64,000 bases of DNA from Bacteroidota bacterium (GCA_018267285.1 JAFDYU010000019.1:1-64000), one strand, 5' to 3'; positions 43,769-53,610 are shown, numbered from the stretch's first letter. Notes: a model not told the origin generated them from the letters alone. Program-made: numbers and translations.

Positions 43769-44608
43769 ATGAAACTCCACGTAATCAACACCGGTCTTTT
43801 TAAACTTGACGGTGGCGCCATGTTTGGCGTGGTGCCCAAATCCATTTGGCAAAAGTCTAACCCGGCCGATGAAAACAATATGTGCACCTGGGCCATGCGC
43901 TGTCTGCTCATTGAAGACAGTAATCAATTGATTTTGATCGACAACGGCATCGGCAATAAACAAGATGCCAAATTTTTTCAGTTTTATTATTTGCATGGCG
44001 ATGATTCGCTCACCAAAAGTTTGAACCAACTTGGTTTTAGCGAAGGCGATGTTACGGATATGTTCCTTTCGCATCTCCATTTTGATCACTGTGGTGGCGG
44101 GGTGAAAAAAGAAGGCGAAAAATTATCGCTCACTTTTCCCAATGCAAAATACTGGAGCAATGCCGATCATTGGCTGTGGGCCACACAGCCTAATGCACGG
44201 GAGAAAGCCAGTTTTTTGAAAGAAAATATTTTGCCAATGCAAGAGAGCGGTCATTTAAATTTTGTTGAAATCAATAAGCCCTCACCGTTTTCACAGTTTG
44301 ATATTTTTTATGCTTCGGGTCACACCGATAAAATGATGGTGCCAAAAATAAAATACAAAGACAAGGTTATTTGCTTCGTGGCCGACCTGCTGCCTTCCAC
44401 GGGGCATATTCCGTTGCCCTACGTAATGGGCTACGACACACGACCGCTGATTACGTTGGGTGAAAAAGAAAAATTTTTAAAAGAAGCCGCAGCTAATAAT
44501 TACGTTTTATTTTTAGAACACGATTCGGTTAACGAGTGTTGCACCGTGAAAGAAGTGGATGGCAAGGTGAGGTTGGACAAGGCGTTTGCATTGAATGATA
44601 TTTTGTAA
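43769..44608 (+). CDS. MBL-fold metallo-hydrolase
   Basis: 279 residues. The metal-binding signature is LSHLHFDHCGGG, with further ligands in ASGHTDKMM and LEHDS near the C-terminus. This is the general metallo-beta-lactamase fold (lactonase, glyoxalase-II or nuclease-like enzymes); the substrate cannot be told. No signal peptide, so probably cytoplasmic. Confidence 0.88.
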   Translation: MKLHVINTGLFKLDGGAMFGVVPKSIWQKSNPADENNMCTWAMRCLLIEDSNQLILIDNGIGNKQDAKFFQFYYLHGDDSLTKSLNQLGFSEGDVTDMFLSHLHFDHCGGGVKKEGEKLSLTFPNAKYWSNADHWLWATQPNAREKASFLKENILPMQESGHLNFVEINKPSPFSQFDIFYASGHTDKMMVPKIKYKDKVICFVADLLPSTGHIPLPYVMGYDTRPLITLGEKEKFLKEAAANNYVLFLEHDSVNECCTVKEVDGKVRLDKAFALNDIL

Positions 44609-44658
44609 TCCACACACAAAATCAGGTTGCAACGCACAAGGCTACTAATATAGAAAGA

Positions 44659-45423
44659 ATGAAAATCGGGATAGCGTTATCGGGAGGGGGTGCGCGTGGC
44701 ATCGCTCACATCGGTGTACTCAAGGCACTTGAAGAAATGGGTGTGGAGATTTCGACAATCTCAGGTACAAGTGCAGGCTCCATTGTGGCTTCGTTGTATG
44801 CCAACGGAATTAAACCCGATCGGATATTCGATCAAGTCAAGCAATTGAGTTTATTCAAATCCGTGCGTTTGGCCTGGGCACGGGCCGGTTTGCTGGTTAT
44901 GGACGGGCTAAAGGAATTAATTTTAAAAAACATTCCTGAAAATAATTTTAACGCGTTGAAAATACCGCTCACCATTGCGGCAACCGAAATTCGCAAAGGG
45001 GAGGTAAATTATTTTTCGGAAGGCGAACTCGCTGCGGCTGTGGTAGCTTCGTGCAGCATCCCTGCTGTGTTCAGTCCAACACGGGTGAACGAAAATTTAT
45101 ATGTAGACGGTGGCTTGCTCGATAACCTACCGGCAGGCTGCATCCGGAACCAATGCGATTTTTTGATCGGTTCGCATTGCAATGAAATCAGTCATGAGTT
45201 TGATCCCAAAAATTTAAAGACCATGATTGAGCGCAGTTTGCTCTTGGCCATCTCTGCCAATACCACTTTGAGTCAAAAACTTTGCGACCTCACCATTGCC
45301 CCACCCAACATGGATCGGTTTACGGTATTCGACATTGGCCGCGCACAAGAAATTTTTGAGGCCGGTTATCGGTTTACGAAAGAAAATTTTACATCGGATA
45401 ATTTTAAAAAACGAGCAGCATGA
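44659..45423 (+). CDS. Patatin-like phospholipase
   Basis: 254 residues, a single patatin domain. The oxyanion-hole motif is SGGGARGIAHIGVL, the catalytic serine is in GTSAGS, and the catalytic aspartate in DGGLLDN. No barrel or signal peptide is attached, so it is a cytoplasmic or peripheral lipase. Its TGA overlaps the hutU start (ATGA), giving an odd pairing of lipid and histidine catabolism genes. Confidence 0.92.
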   Translation: MKIGIALSGGGARGIAHIGVLKALEEMGVEISTISGTSAGSIVASLYANGIKPDRIFDQVKQLSLFKSVRLAWARAGLLVMDGLKELILKNIPENNFNALKIPLTIAATEIRKGEVNYFSEGELAAAVVASCSIPAVFSPTRVNENLYVDGGLLDNLPAGCIRNQCDFLIGSHCNEISHEFDPKNLKTMIERSLLLAISANTTLSQKLCDLTIAPPNMDRFTVFDIGRAQEIFEAGYRFTKENFTSDNFKKRAA

Positions 45424-47426
45424 CAACCGTTGAACTTTCATTTAAAGAACAGATTTTGCAGGGAATACCCGACCAACTTCCTGAAGCAAAGGCTTACGAT
45501 TTGTCTGTTAGCCACGCGCCCAGGCGAAAAGATATTTTGTCGGTGGAAGAAAAAAAGCTGGCCTTAAAAAATGCGCTTCGTTATTTCCAGCCGAAGCACC
45601 ATGAAATTTTAGCGGCTGAATTTTACGAAGAGCTTCAAAAATTCGGTCGCATCTACATGTATCGTTTTCGCCCCGACTATAAAATGATAGCCCGCCCCAT
45701 CCACGATTATCCCCATCATTCCTTGCAGGCGGCTGCAATACAAGTAATGATTCAGAATAATTTAGATCCGGCTGTGGCGCAGCATCCTTACGAACTGATT
45801 ACCTATGGAGGCAATGGTGCGGTCTTCCAGAATTGGGCGCAGTATTTACTTACCATGAAATACCTGGCAACTATGAAGGACGAGCAAACGTTGCACATGT
45901 ACTCCGGCCACCCCATGGGTTTGTTCCCATCATCAAAAGAAGCACCACGCGTTGTAGTTACCAACGGGATGATGATTCCGAATTATTCAAAACAAGACGA
46001 TTGGGAAAAATATAATGCGTTGGGCGTAACGCAATACGGACAAATGACAGCCGGCAGCTACATGTACATTGGCCCGCAAGGAATTGTGCACGGCACAAAC
46101 ATCACCATTCTTAATGCAGGGAGAAAAATTTCTAAAAACGGAGAAGGCCTTGCCGGAAAATTATTTGTTACATCCGGCCTGGGAGGTATGAGCGGGGCAC
46201 AGCCGAAAGCCGGAAATATAGCTGGCTGCATAACAGTAATTGCTGAAGTGAATGAGAAAGCCACACAGAAAAGACACTCGCAAGGCTGGGTGGATGAAGT
46301 AGCATATGATCTGGATAAACTTTGTTCACGCGTTACGGAAGCGAAGAAAAATAAGGAAGTGGTGTCGATTGCCTATCAAGGGAACATCGTTGAAGTGTGG
46401 GAAAAATTTTTGAAAGAAAATATTTACATCGACTTGGGTTCAGATCAAACATCGTTACACAACCCTTGGGCGGGTGGGTATTATCCGGTGGGGTTATCGT
46501 TCGATGAATCGAATAAAATGATGGCGTCTCAACCGGATGAATTCAAAAAACAAGTTCAGGAATCGCTGCGGAGGCAAGCAGCCGCAATTAATAAACACGC
46601 CAAAAAAGGAACTTACTTTTTCGATTATGGAAACGCATTTTTGCTGGAGGCATCGCGCGCAGGGGCAGAGGTGATGGCGGTCGATGGAATTAATTTTAAG
46701 TACCCATCGTATGTGCAAGACATCATGGGACCGATGTGTTTCGATTACGGCTTTGGCCCCTTCCGTTGGGTATGCACGTCCGGCAAGCAAGAAGACTTGG
46801 ATTATACCGATGAATTAGCAACGGATGTACTTTCAAAAGTATTAAGTGCGGCCTCCGATGAAATTCAATCGCAACTTACCGACAACATCAATTGGATTAA
46901 AGCAGCGAAGGCAAATAAATTAGTGGTAGGTTCTAAAGCACGTATCCTCTATGCCGATGCCGAAGGGCGTATAAAAATTGCGGAAGCATTTAACAACGCC
47001 ATCAAAGACAAAAAGATTGGCCCTGTGGTTTTGGGGCGCGATCACCACGATGTTTCCGGAACGGATTCTCCTTACCGCGAAACTTCCAATATCTATGATG
47101 GCTCGCGCTTCACAGCCGACATGGCCATTCACAATGTGATTGGCGATTCTTTTCGCGGGGCAACCTGGGTCTCCATTCACAACGGAGGAGGCGTGGGCTG
47201 GGGCGAAGTGATCAACGGTGGTTTTGGCATGTTGCTCGATGGCACGGCCGATGCAGACCGCAAATTGAAAAACATGCTTTATTTTGATGTGAACAACGGA
47301 ATAGCGAGAAGATCGTGGGCGCGAAACGAAGGAGCTATGAATGCAATCGGTAAAGAAGTAAATAAAGGACTGCAAATAACCGTTCCTCATCTGGCCGATG
47401 AAAAACTGATCGAAAAAATTGTTTGA
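45420..47426 (+). CDS. hutU: Urocanate hydratase
   Basis: 668 residues, longer than the ~555 of many family members. Urocanase motifs are YGGNGAVFQNWAQYL, GMMIPNYS, DLGSDQTSLHNPWAGGYYPVG, GRDHHDVSGTDSPYRET and SIHNGGGVGWGE. It hydrates urocanate in histidine degradation using bound NAD+. No hutH, hutI or other hut gene is nearby; instead it is embedded between patatin (4-base overlap) and an acyltransferase gene (8-base overlap). Confidence 0.96.
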   Translation: MTTVELSFKEQILQGIPDQLPEAKAYDLSVSHAPRRKDILSVEEKKLALKNALRYFQPKHHEILAAEFYEELQKFGRIYMYRFRPDYKMIARPIHDYPHHSLQAAAIQVMIQNNLDPAVAQHPYELITYGGNGAVFQNWAQYLLTMKYLATMKDEQTLHMYSGHPMGLFPSSKEAPRVVVTNGMMIPNYSKQDDWEKYNALGVTQYGQMTAGSYMYIGPQGIVHGTNITILNAGRKISKNGEGLAGKLFVTSGLGGMSGAQPKAGNIAGCITVIAEVNEKATQKRHSQGWVDEVAYDLDKLCSRVTEAKKNKEVVSIAYQGNIVEVWEKFLKENIYIDLGSDQTSLHNPWAGGYYPVGLSFDESNKMMASQPDEFKKQVQESLRRQAAAINKHAKKGTYFFDYGNAFLLEASRAGAEVMAVDGINFKYPSYVQDIMGPMCFDYGFGPFRWVCTSGKQEDLDYTDELATDVLSKVLSAASDEIQSQLTDNINWIKAAKANKLVVGSKARILYADAEGRIKIAEAFNNAIKDKKIGPVVLGRDHHDVSGTDSPYRETSNIYDGSRFTADMAIHNVIGDSFRGATWVSIHNGGGVGWGEVINGGFGMLLDGTADADRKLKNMLYFDVNNGIARRSWARNEGAMNAIGKEVNKGLQITVPHLADEKLIEKIV

Positions 47427-47976
47427 ATTGTTAAGATCAATCTACATCATAGTTTTTAAAATTATTGGCTGGAAGGTAGAGGGCGCATTTCCGGTCGACA
47501 TAAAAAAATATATTGTAGCCGTAGCACCGCACACCAGCAACTGGGATTTTGTTATTGGTGTAATGGCACGTAGCATTGTGCACATACAGCGGGCAAAATT
47601 TTTAGGCAAAAGCCAACTCTTTAAGTCTCCGTACGGCTGGTTTTTCAGGTGGCTGGGTGGCTATCCCGTTTACCGCGATTCATCGCACGATTTGGTGCAT
47701 CAGGTGGTTGCTATTTTTAACCATCACAATGAATTTATTCTCGCCATCGCCCCCGAAGGCACTCGCAAAAAAGTAGAACGACTCAAAACCGGATTCTATT
47801 ACATAGCCAAAGAAGCCAACGTGCCAATCGTGCCTTGTGGTTTCGACTACAAGAAAAGAACAGTTGTGATCGGTAAACCATTTTATACTACCGAAAACAT
47901 AAACGCAGACTTTGAAAATCTCGTACGTTTTTACGGCAGCATCAAAGGGAAGAATGAAAAATTGGGGATAGCCTAA
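47419..47976 (+). CDS. 1-acyl-sn-glycerol-3-phosphate acyltransferase-like protein
   Basis: 185 residues, short for PlsC. The catalytic motif is HTSNWD (the H-x4-D box), followed by GGYPVYRDS and the acceptor-site motif APEGTRKK. It probably acylates a lysophospholipid. No ATG fits; TTG 47419 overlaps hutU by 8 bases in an A-rich context, TTG 47428 is the alternative. Third gene of the patatin-hutU operon. Confidence 0.82.
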   Translation: MFELLRSIYIIVFKIIGWKVEGAFPVDIKKYIVAVAPHTSNWDFVIGVMARSIVHIQRAKFLGKSQLFKSPYGWFFRWLGGYPVYRDSSHDLVHQVVAIFNHHNEFILAIAPEGTRKKVERLKTGFYYIAKEANVPIVPCGFDYKKRTVVIGKPFYTTENINADFENLVRFYGSIKGKNEKLGIA

Positions 47977-48026
47977 AATAAAAGTCCAAATACATTTTTG
48001 TAGATTGCAACTCAAAATATACCAAT

Positions 48027-48680
48027 ATGAAATTGATAAAGATTCTTTCTGTTGTGGGCTGTGCCTTACTATTCCAGGTTTCTCAAGCGCAGGTTCGGTT
48101 CGATTTCGGCTTGAAGGGAGGGCTTAACTTTGCAAGCCTCAATACCAGTTCGAGCGTTGCTCAAGATTACAACAACCGCACAGGGTATCATGTGGGCGCG
48201 TATGCCATGTTAAAATTCACAAAATTTGCTATACAACCCGAAGTACTTTTTTCAAAACAAGGGCAGACTTATTCTTTCCCTACCAGCTCAAACCTCACGG
48301 CTGATTTTAGTTACATCAACATCCCGATTATGTTAAAATTTTATTTAGCCGAAGGTTTAAATCTTCAAGCCGGTCCGCAATTTGGTTTTTTAGCCAACCA
48401 GACAAGTTCGATCACTGCACTAACAAATTCAGGAACACTTACTACGGCTCAGCTAAAAGATTTTGTAAAGTCATCCGATGTTTCACTCGCTTTGGGAGCT
48501 GGTTGGGATTTACCGTTTGGTCTTAATATCACGGCAAGGTATAACCTCGGCTTGTCCGACATCAACAAAATTACCGGCACTGCCAACCCGGCTGTGGTTT
48601 CATCGTTGGGAACAACAACCGCTAAAAACCAAGTAATTATGATATCGGTAGGTTATCGTTTGTTTAAACTGGGTAAATAA
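48027..48680 (+). CDS. Outer-membrane beta-barrel protein, PorT-like family (copy 1)
   Basis: 217 residues. The signal peptide is MKLIKILSVVGCALLFQVSQAQ. The small barrel has the family marks FGLKGGLNFASL near the mature N-terminus, GYHVGAYAMLKF, IQPEVLFSKQGQ, LQAGPQFGFL and a C-terminal ISVGYRLFKLGK. It is a tandem paralogue of the gene at 48788, with a terminator between. Function unknown; not necessarily PorT of the T9SS. Confidence 0.88.
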   Translation: MKLIKILSVVGCALLFQVSQAQVRFDFGLKGGLNFASLNTSSSVAQDYNNRTGYHVGAYAMLKFTKFAIQPEVLFSKQGQTYSFPTSSNLTADFSYINIPIMLKFYLAEGLNLQAGPQFGFLANQTSSITALTNSGTLTTAQLKDFVKSSDVSLALGAGWDLPFGLNITARYNLGLSDINKITGTANPAVVSSLGTTTAKNQVIMISVGYRLFKLGK

Positions 48681-48701
48681 TTTTAACTGAAATTAATTTC
48701 G

Positions 48702-48734
48702 GAAATCCTGCAAAGAGCAGGATTTCTTTTTTTT
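48702..48734 (+). terminator. Intrinsic terminator between the two PorT-like genes
   Basis: GAAATCCTGC (48702-48711) pairs perfectly with GCAGGATTTC (48717-48726) around a 5-base loop, followed by a run of 8 T. It separates the two paralogues into two transcripts. Confidence 0.9.
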
Positions 48735-48753
48735 CATCAGAAAATCAAATACT

Positions 48754-48761
48754 TATTTTTG
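48754..48761 (+). promoter_or_regulatory. Putative -7 element (TATTTTTG)
   Basis: It matches TAnnTTTG, 20 bases after the terminator and 26 bases before ATG 48788. TTT stands where TTG would be expected (48732-48734, 19 bases upstream). Confidence 0.55.
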
Positions 48762-48787
48762 TCAACTACAATTTATCAGATGTTGGT

Positions 48788-49465
48788 ATGAAGCGTAATT
48801 TTTTCCTCACTCTATTCTTTTTCTCAACTACGGTTATGTTCGCACAATTGCGTGCCGATTTTGGGGTGAAGGGAGGCATGAATATTTCAGGCCTTGCTCT
48901 TAGTTCGGGCGGCAAGTTGGTAGGGTTGACGTACAACGTGCGTTCGGGTTTCCACATAGGTGGCTACGCATCGATACGAATTAAAAAATTTGCCGTACAA
49001 CCCGAACTTGTTTATTCGGCACAAGGCCAAAATTTCACAACGCCTTTCTACTCAAATCTTAATTCAAAACTGAACTACCTCAATGTGCCCATTATGCTGA
49101 AGTACTATCTTTTGAAAGGATTAAGCTTACAGGCCGGACCTCAGTTCGGTTTATTGCTTGGAGCAAAAGGAGATTTGATACAAGTGAACAACGGAGGAAA
49201 CATAGGTCAGACGCTGATGAATCAAGACCTGAAACCGTACCTAAACGACATTGATCTGTCGGTAGGCATGGGCATTGGCATCGATTTGCCGGCCGGTATA
49301 AATCTTACGATGCGTTACAATTTGGGCATCACCGATAACAACAAAAACTCAATCAGTAATGCGGTATTTCCAAATGGAAGACAGCCTTCATTCAGTACAG
49401 CTAAAACCCAAAACCAGGTGTTTCAGTTTTCGTTGGGCTATCGCCTCCACAAGATTGGAAAATAA
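48788..49465 (+). CDS. Outer-membrane beta-barrel protein, PorT-like family (copy 2)
   Basis: 225 residues, signal peptide MKRNFFLTLFFFSTTVMFAQ. It is paralogous to the protein at 48027: FGVKGGMNISGLAL, GFHIGGYASIRIKKF, VQPELVYSAQGQ, LQAGPQFGLLLG and FSLGYRLHKIGK line up with copy 1. It has its own promoter candidate and converges with the APC permease gene 9 bases away. Function unknown. Confidence 0.88.
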   Translation: MKRNFFLTLFFFSTTVMFAQLRADFGVKGGMNISGLALSSGGKLVGLTYNVRSGFHIGGYASIRIKKFAVQPELVYSAQGQNFTTPFYSNLNSKLNYLNVPIMLKYYLLKGLSLQAGPQFGLLLGAKGDLIQVNNGGNIGQTLMNQDLKPYLNDIDLSVGMGIGIDLPAGINLTMRYNLGITDNNKNSISNAVFPNGRQPSFSTAKTQNQVFQFSLGYRLHKIGK

Positions 49466-49474
49466 ATCTTGTGC

Positions 49475-51124
49475 TTACGGTTGATGGGAAGCGAGTTTGC
49501 TTTTTCGTATTCCGTAGCCGAAATAAATCAGCAAGCCCACCGTCATCCAAAAAAAGAATACCACCCAACTCTTTGGTGGAATTTCAATCATGAGATAAAG
49601 GCAAAACAAAATGCCGAGCACCGGAATAAGCGACAGTTTCTTTATAAAAGTGAGTATCGTTATGAAGGAGGCAATCAAAAGAAAAATGAAGAACATGATG
49701 TCTTCACCCGTTCGTTGATCTGAAAATATTTTCCCGGCACGCGATGCATACCCCACAACGAAAACCAGAAACAGAACGGGTACAATCCATTGGCCGTTGA
49801 TGTTTGGCAGGCGAAAGGTTTTATCATCCGCAGTCTTTTCCCGTTTGGGAAGTTTCAAAACTCCGGCACACACCAAGATGAACGCAAAGAGTGTACCGAT
49901 GCTGGTAAGGTCGGTAACTACGCCCATATCAATAAAGAGTGCCGGTATAGCCACGGCAAACCCGGTGGCCACGGTAGCAAATGATGGTGTATGAAACCTG
50001 GGGTGAATTACACTGAACTTTTTTGGGAGCAAGCCATCGCGGCTCATGCTCATCCAGATGCGGGGCTGGCCAAGCTGATAAACAAGCAACGCACTGGTGG
50101 CAGCAATTACGGCACCTACCGAGACGATGTAGCCGATTTTTTGCATTTGAATTTTCTCAAATACATAGGCCAACGGGTCGGCTACATTTTTGAATTCCGA
50201 ATAATTTACCATACCCGTAATGACCAGTGTTACTACAATGTATATCGAAGTGCAGATCAACAAAGAGTAAATCATCCCCCGGGGCAAGTCGCGTTGTGGG
50301 TTGTGGCATTCTTCGGCTGTAGTTGAGATGGAATCGAATCCGATGTACGCAAAAAAGATAGCCGACACGCCTCCCATAACTCCGGTGAAACCATTGGGCA
50401 TAAACGGAACCCAGTTGTCTGTACTGATAAAAAATATTCCAAGCACCACAATGAACGCAAGCGCCACCAGCTTAATGCCGACCATCAGGTTAGCTCCCTT
50501 TTTACTTTCGCGAATGCCAATGTAGGCCAGCCCAGTGATGAGCGCTACAATAATAAAAGCAGGTAGGTTTAGGATTATTTTTAAACCCGCAACCTCGGGG
50601 GCAGAAGTCCACGCCAAACCATCAATAGTTTTTCCTTGTGCCACGGCTGTTTCGTACAAGTTGTGTGCTGTTTTTGGGTCGGTGGTCATCCACACAGGCA
50701 GATGAATATGTGCACCTTCCAGTAAGTTCACAAAGTAGCTGCTCCACGAAATGGACACCACTACATTGCTGATGGCGTATTCCAGAATCAGCGCCCAGCC
50801 AATCACCCACGCGGCAAGCTCGCCCATGGTAACGTACGTGTACGTGTAGGCACTTCCGGCAGCCGGAATGCGTGCGGCAAATTCGGCATAACACAACGCA
50901 ACAAAACCGCACGTAACGGCAATTATTAAAAACAAAAAAATAACCCCGGGCCCTCCCGCATACGCTGCTTGACCTATTGTTGAAAAGATGCCAGCGCCAA
51001 TCACTGCGGCAATGCCCATCGAAACCAAATCACGAACGCCCAACACTTTTTTTAGCTCCGGATTATTACCCGCAGGCGAATTCAGTGTATTGATCGATTT
51101 TTTCCGTAACAAAGATTGGAGCAT
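49475..51124 (-). CDS. APC-family amino-acid permease (CAT-like)
   Basis: 549 residues with about twelve to fourteen membrane helices. Helix I has the APC mark GIAAVIGAGIFSTIGQAA; FAARIPAAGSAYTYTYVTMGE and FFAYIGFDSISTTAEE are typical of cationic-amino-acid-transporter-type members. It imports or exchanges amino acids; specificity not determinable. Confidence 0.9.
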   Translation of the reverse strand: MLQSLLRKKSINTLNSPAGNNPELKKVLGVRDLVSMGIAAVIGAGIFSTIGQAAYAGGPGVIFLFLIIAVTCGFVALCYAEFAARIPAAGSAYTYTYVTMGELAAWVIGWALILEYAISNVVVSISWSSYFVNLLEGAHIHLPVWMTTDPKTAHNLYETAVAQGKTIDGLAWTSAPEVAGLKIILNLPAFIIVALITGLAYIGIRESKKGANLMVGIKLVALAFIVVLGIFFISTDNWVPFMPNGFTGVMGGVSAIFFAYIGFDSISTTAEECHNPQRDLPRGMIYSLLICTSIYIVVTLVITGMVNYSEFKNVADPLAYVFEKIQMQKIGYIVSVGAVIAATSALLVYQLGQPRIWMSMSRDGLLPKKFSVIHPRFHTPSFATVATGFAVAIPALFIDMGVVTDLTSIGTLFAFILVCAGVLKLPKREKTADDKTFRLPNINGQWIVPVLFLVFVVGYASRAGKIFSDQRTGEDIMFFIFLLIASFITILTFIKKLSLIPVLGILFCLYLMIEIPPKSWVVFFFWMTVGLLIYFGYGIRKSKLASHQP

Positions 51125-51245
51125 GAAATTCTTTTTTCGGGCAACAAAATAGTAAAATTATTCGGGCATCACTATGAATGGCTTCTTAAAGGATGTTGTA
51201 AAAAACTAACAGCAGATGTAAAATCAGAATTGTATGTTTGCAGTT

Positions 51246-52271
51246 ATGAGAAAATGTAAACCGCTTTTTATTTTAGTTTTTGCTCTTTGTTCTACTCATT
51301 TGGTCGCACAGAAGCAAACGGTTATAGCGTTTGGCTCTTGCAGCAACCAACGAAAGCCACAGGAACTTTGGCCCGATGTAATCAACCAAAAACCTGCTCT
51401 TTGGATCTGGGGTGGCGATAATATCTATGCCGACACAGGCGATACCACCGAATTAAAAGCCATGTACGCCAAGCAAAAATCGGATGTGGGCTATCAAAAT
51501 ATTTTGAAAACATGCCCCGTTACCGGCACGTGGGACGACCACGACTACGGCATGAACGATGGCGGAAGATTCTGGCCACACCGCGACACATTTAAAAAGT
51601 TTTCGTTGGAGTTCCTCGACATTCCGAAGAGCAACCCCGTGTGGAATCACCCCGGCATTTACAATTCTTTAGTTTTAGGCGAAGGGAAGAACAAAATAAA
51701 AATCATCAATCTCGATACGCGCTATTTTCGAGATACCTTGGTAAGAGTGCATTACAAGCCTGAAGGAACCGAGAAGTTGCAATACAAATACGAAGTCAAT
51801 ACCACAGGAGATGTTTTGGGCGAGGTACAATGGAAGTGGCTTGAAGAGGAGTTGAGAAATTCTGATGCTGCGCTCTTTATTGTAAACTCAAGTATTCAGG
51901 CACTTGCCGAAGATCACCGATTCGAAAAATGGGTTAACTTTCCGCAAGCTCGACAACATTTATTAGATGTACTCGATGCCTCGAAGAAAAAAATTGTGAT
52001 CATTAGTGGCGACCGCCACATTGCGGAGTTTTCGAAAGTGGATTTACCATCCGGGTTACCGTTGTACGATTTTACCTCGAGCGGACTTACGCACACCTGG
52101 CCCGAAAAGTGGGTAGAGGCAAACCGCCATCGTGTGGGCAACATCGTGATCGAAAAAAACTTTGGGATTATCAGGATAGACTGGCATCGAAAAGATTTTA
52201 AAATCACGATGCAGATTCGAGGAAAAAATAATCAGGTATTTCAAGAACAAACAATCACATTTAAAAGATAA
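51246..52271 (+). CDS. Alkaline phosphatase D-like (PhoD) metallophosphoesterase
   Basis: 341 residues from ATG 51246 (signal peptide MRKCKPLFILVFALCSTHLVAQ); an in-frame ATG at 51234 would lie inside TATGTTTG (51233-51240), itself a possible -7 element. Metal ligands are in AFGSCSNQ, WGGDNIYAD, GTWDDHDYGMND and ISGDRHIAEF. PhoD enzymes hydrolyse phosphodi- and monoesters with Ca/Fe after export. A permease gene follows by 6 bases. Confidence 0.9.
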   Translation: MRKCKPLFILVFALCSTHLVAQKQTVIAFGSCSNQRKPQELWPDVINQKPALWIWGGDNIYADTGDTTELKAMYAKQKSDVGYQNILKTCPVTGTWDDHDYGMNDGGRFWPHRDTFKKFSLEFLDIPKSNPVWNHPGIYNSLVLGEGKNKIKIINLDTRYFRDTLVRVHYKPEGTEKLQYKYEVNTTGDVLGEVQWKWLEEELRNSDAALFIVNSSIQALAEDHRFEKWVNFPQARQHLLDVLDASKKKIVIISGDRHIAEFSKVDLPSGLPLYDFTSSGLTHTWPEKWVEANRHRVGNIVIEKNFGIIRIDWHRKDFKITMQIRGKNNQVFQEQTITFKR

Positions 52272-52277
52272 TTTTTT

Positions 52278-53570
52278 GTGACAGGACAACAGAAGTACAC
52301 ACTTTCGGTAGGCATTACATTGGTTATTGCCAACATGATTGGTACGGGCGTTTTCACATCGCTCGGTTATCAGGTAGGCCCCATACCTTCCGGTTTTGCA
52401 ATTTTGTTTTTGTGGCTGCTGGGTGGTGTGGTGGCGTTGTGCGGTGCTTTTACGTATGCCGAGATTGCAGCAAGTTTCAAACGATCGGGAGGAGAGTATT
52501 ACTACCTCGGAGAAATTTTTCATCCGGCAGTAGGCTTTGCGTCAGGATGGATAAGTTTGCTGGTAGGCTTTGCCGGAGCCATTTCTGCGGTTGCCATTGC
52601 CATAGGCGAATACGCGCATAAACTGGTTGGCGTTGATGTTAAAATAATTGCCATAGCCGCCATTATTTTGGTTTCAAGCATCCATTGGTTTGGAGTGAAG
52701 ACGGGTGGAATGGCACAGAATATTCTCACCACACTAAAGCTTACGCTGATTTTTGTTTTTTGCGTAGCTCCTTTTTTTGTTTCAGATGTCTCGCTTTCCG
52801 ATGTTTCTTTTGTGCCCGGTGATTTCGATGTGCAACTGATCTTCACTTCTGGTTTTGCAGTTTCATTGGTATATGTAGTGTATGCCTATTCGGGATGGAA
52901 TGCTGCGGCTTACATTGCGGGCAATCTGGAGAACCCGGAAAAAAATTTACCTAGGTCGCTTATTTTGGGCACACTCGTGGTAGTTACCGTGTACGTTCTG
53001 CTGAACGGTACATTTCTCTACGTGGCCAACTTTGCAGAGCTTGAAAATGTAAATGATATTGGAAACGTAGTGGCTTTCAAACTATTTGGCGCAACCATTG
53101 GTTCGGTCTTTGCAGGTTTATTCAGCGTAGCGCTTTTGTCAACGCTAAGCGCTATGACTATTGCCGGCCCACGCGTGCTCCAAGCGATGGGTGAAGATTA
53201 CCCAAAGCTGAAAAAGTTTACGTCTACCAATAAATACGAAATGCCCTACATCGCCATCATTGTGCAGGGCACTTGGTCTATTTTTTTGGTAATGGTAAGC
53301 TCGTTCAAAGAAATCATTCAATACATTTCGGTGAGCCTCTCGGTGTTTGCCTTGCTCACAGTAATTGGAGTTTTTTTTGTGAGAAAAAGATTCCCGAACA
53401 GCTCGTATCGGTTGCCGTTGTACCCACTGCCGCCCATTTTTTTTATTGCCGTCACCAGTTGGATGATCTATTTCGAGTTTACCAAAAACCCGCAGGTAAT
53501 CCTGTATAGTGTAGGCACTATTCTTTCCGGTCTTTTGGTATATCTGTGGATGAAGAAAAAACAAGCGTAA
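52278..53570 (+). CDS. APC-family amino-acid permease
   Basis: 430 residues from a GTG start, about twelve membrane helices. Helix I carries ANMIGTGVFTSLGYQVG, with AEIAASFKRSGGEYYYLGEI and YAYSGWNAAAYIAGNLENPEKN further on. It starts 6 bases after the PhoD-like gene, so the two are probably co-transcribed. Only distantly similar to the permease at 49475. Substrate unknown. Confidence 0.9.
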   Translation: MTGQQKYTLSVGITLVIANMIGTGVFTSLGYQVGPIPSGFAILFLWLLGGVVALCGAFTYAEIAASFKRSGGEYYYLGEIFHPAVGFASGWISLLVGFAGAISAVAIAIGEYAHKLVGVDVKIIAIAAIILVSSIHWFGVKTGGMAQNILTTLKLTLIFVFCVAPFFVSDVSLSDVSFVPGDFDVQLIFTSGFAVSLVYVVYAYSGWNAAAYIAGNLENPEKNLPRSLILGTLVVVTVYVLLNGTFLYVANFAELENVNDIGNVVAFKLFGATIGSVFAGLFSVALLSTLSAMTIAGPRVLQAMGEDYPKLKKFTSTNKYEMPYIAIIVQGTWSIFLVMVSSFKEIIQYISVSLSVFALLTVIGVFFVRKRFPNSSYRLPLYPLPPIFFIAVTSWMIYFEFTKNPQVILYSVGTILSGLLVYLWMKKKQA

Positions 53571-53610
53571 ACGCAGGTTGCAAAAAAATGGCAGTATCAC
53601 AACCAACGTG

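Noticed and set aside
48001-48026. Promoter from tacatttttg upstream of the first PorT-like gene
   Set aside because: The spacing inside the element does not fit TAnnTTTG and no TTG lies at a suitable distance.
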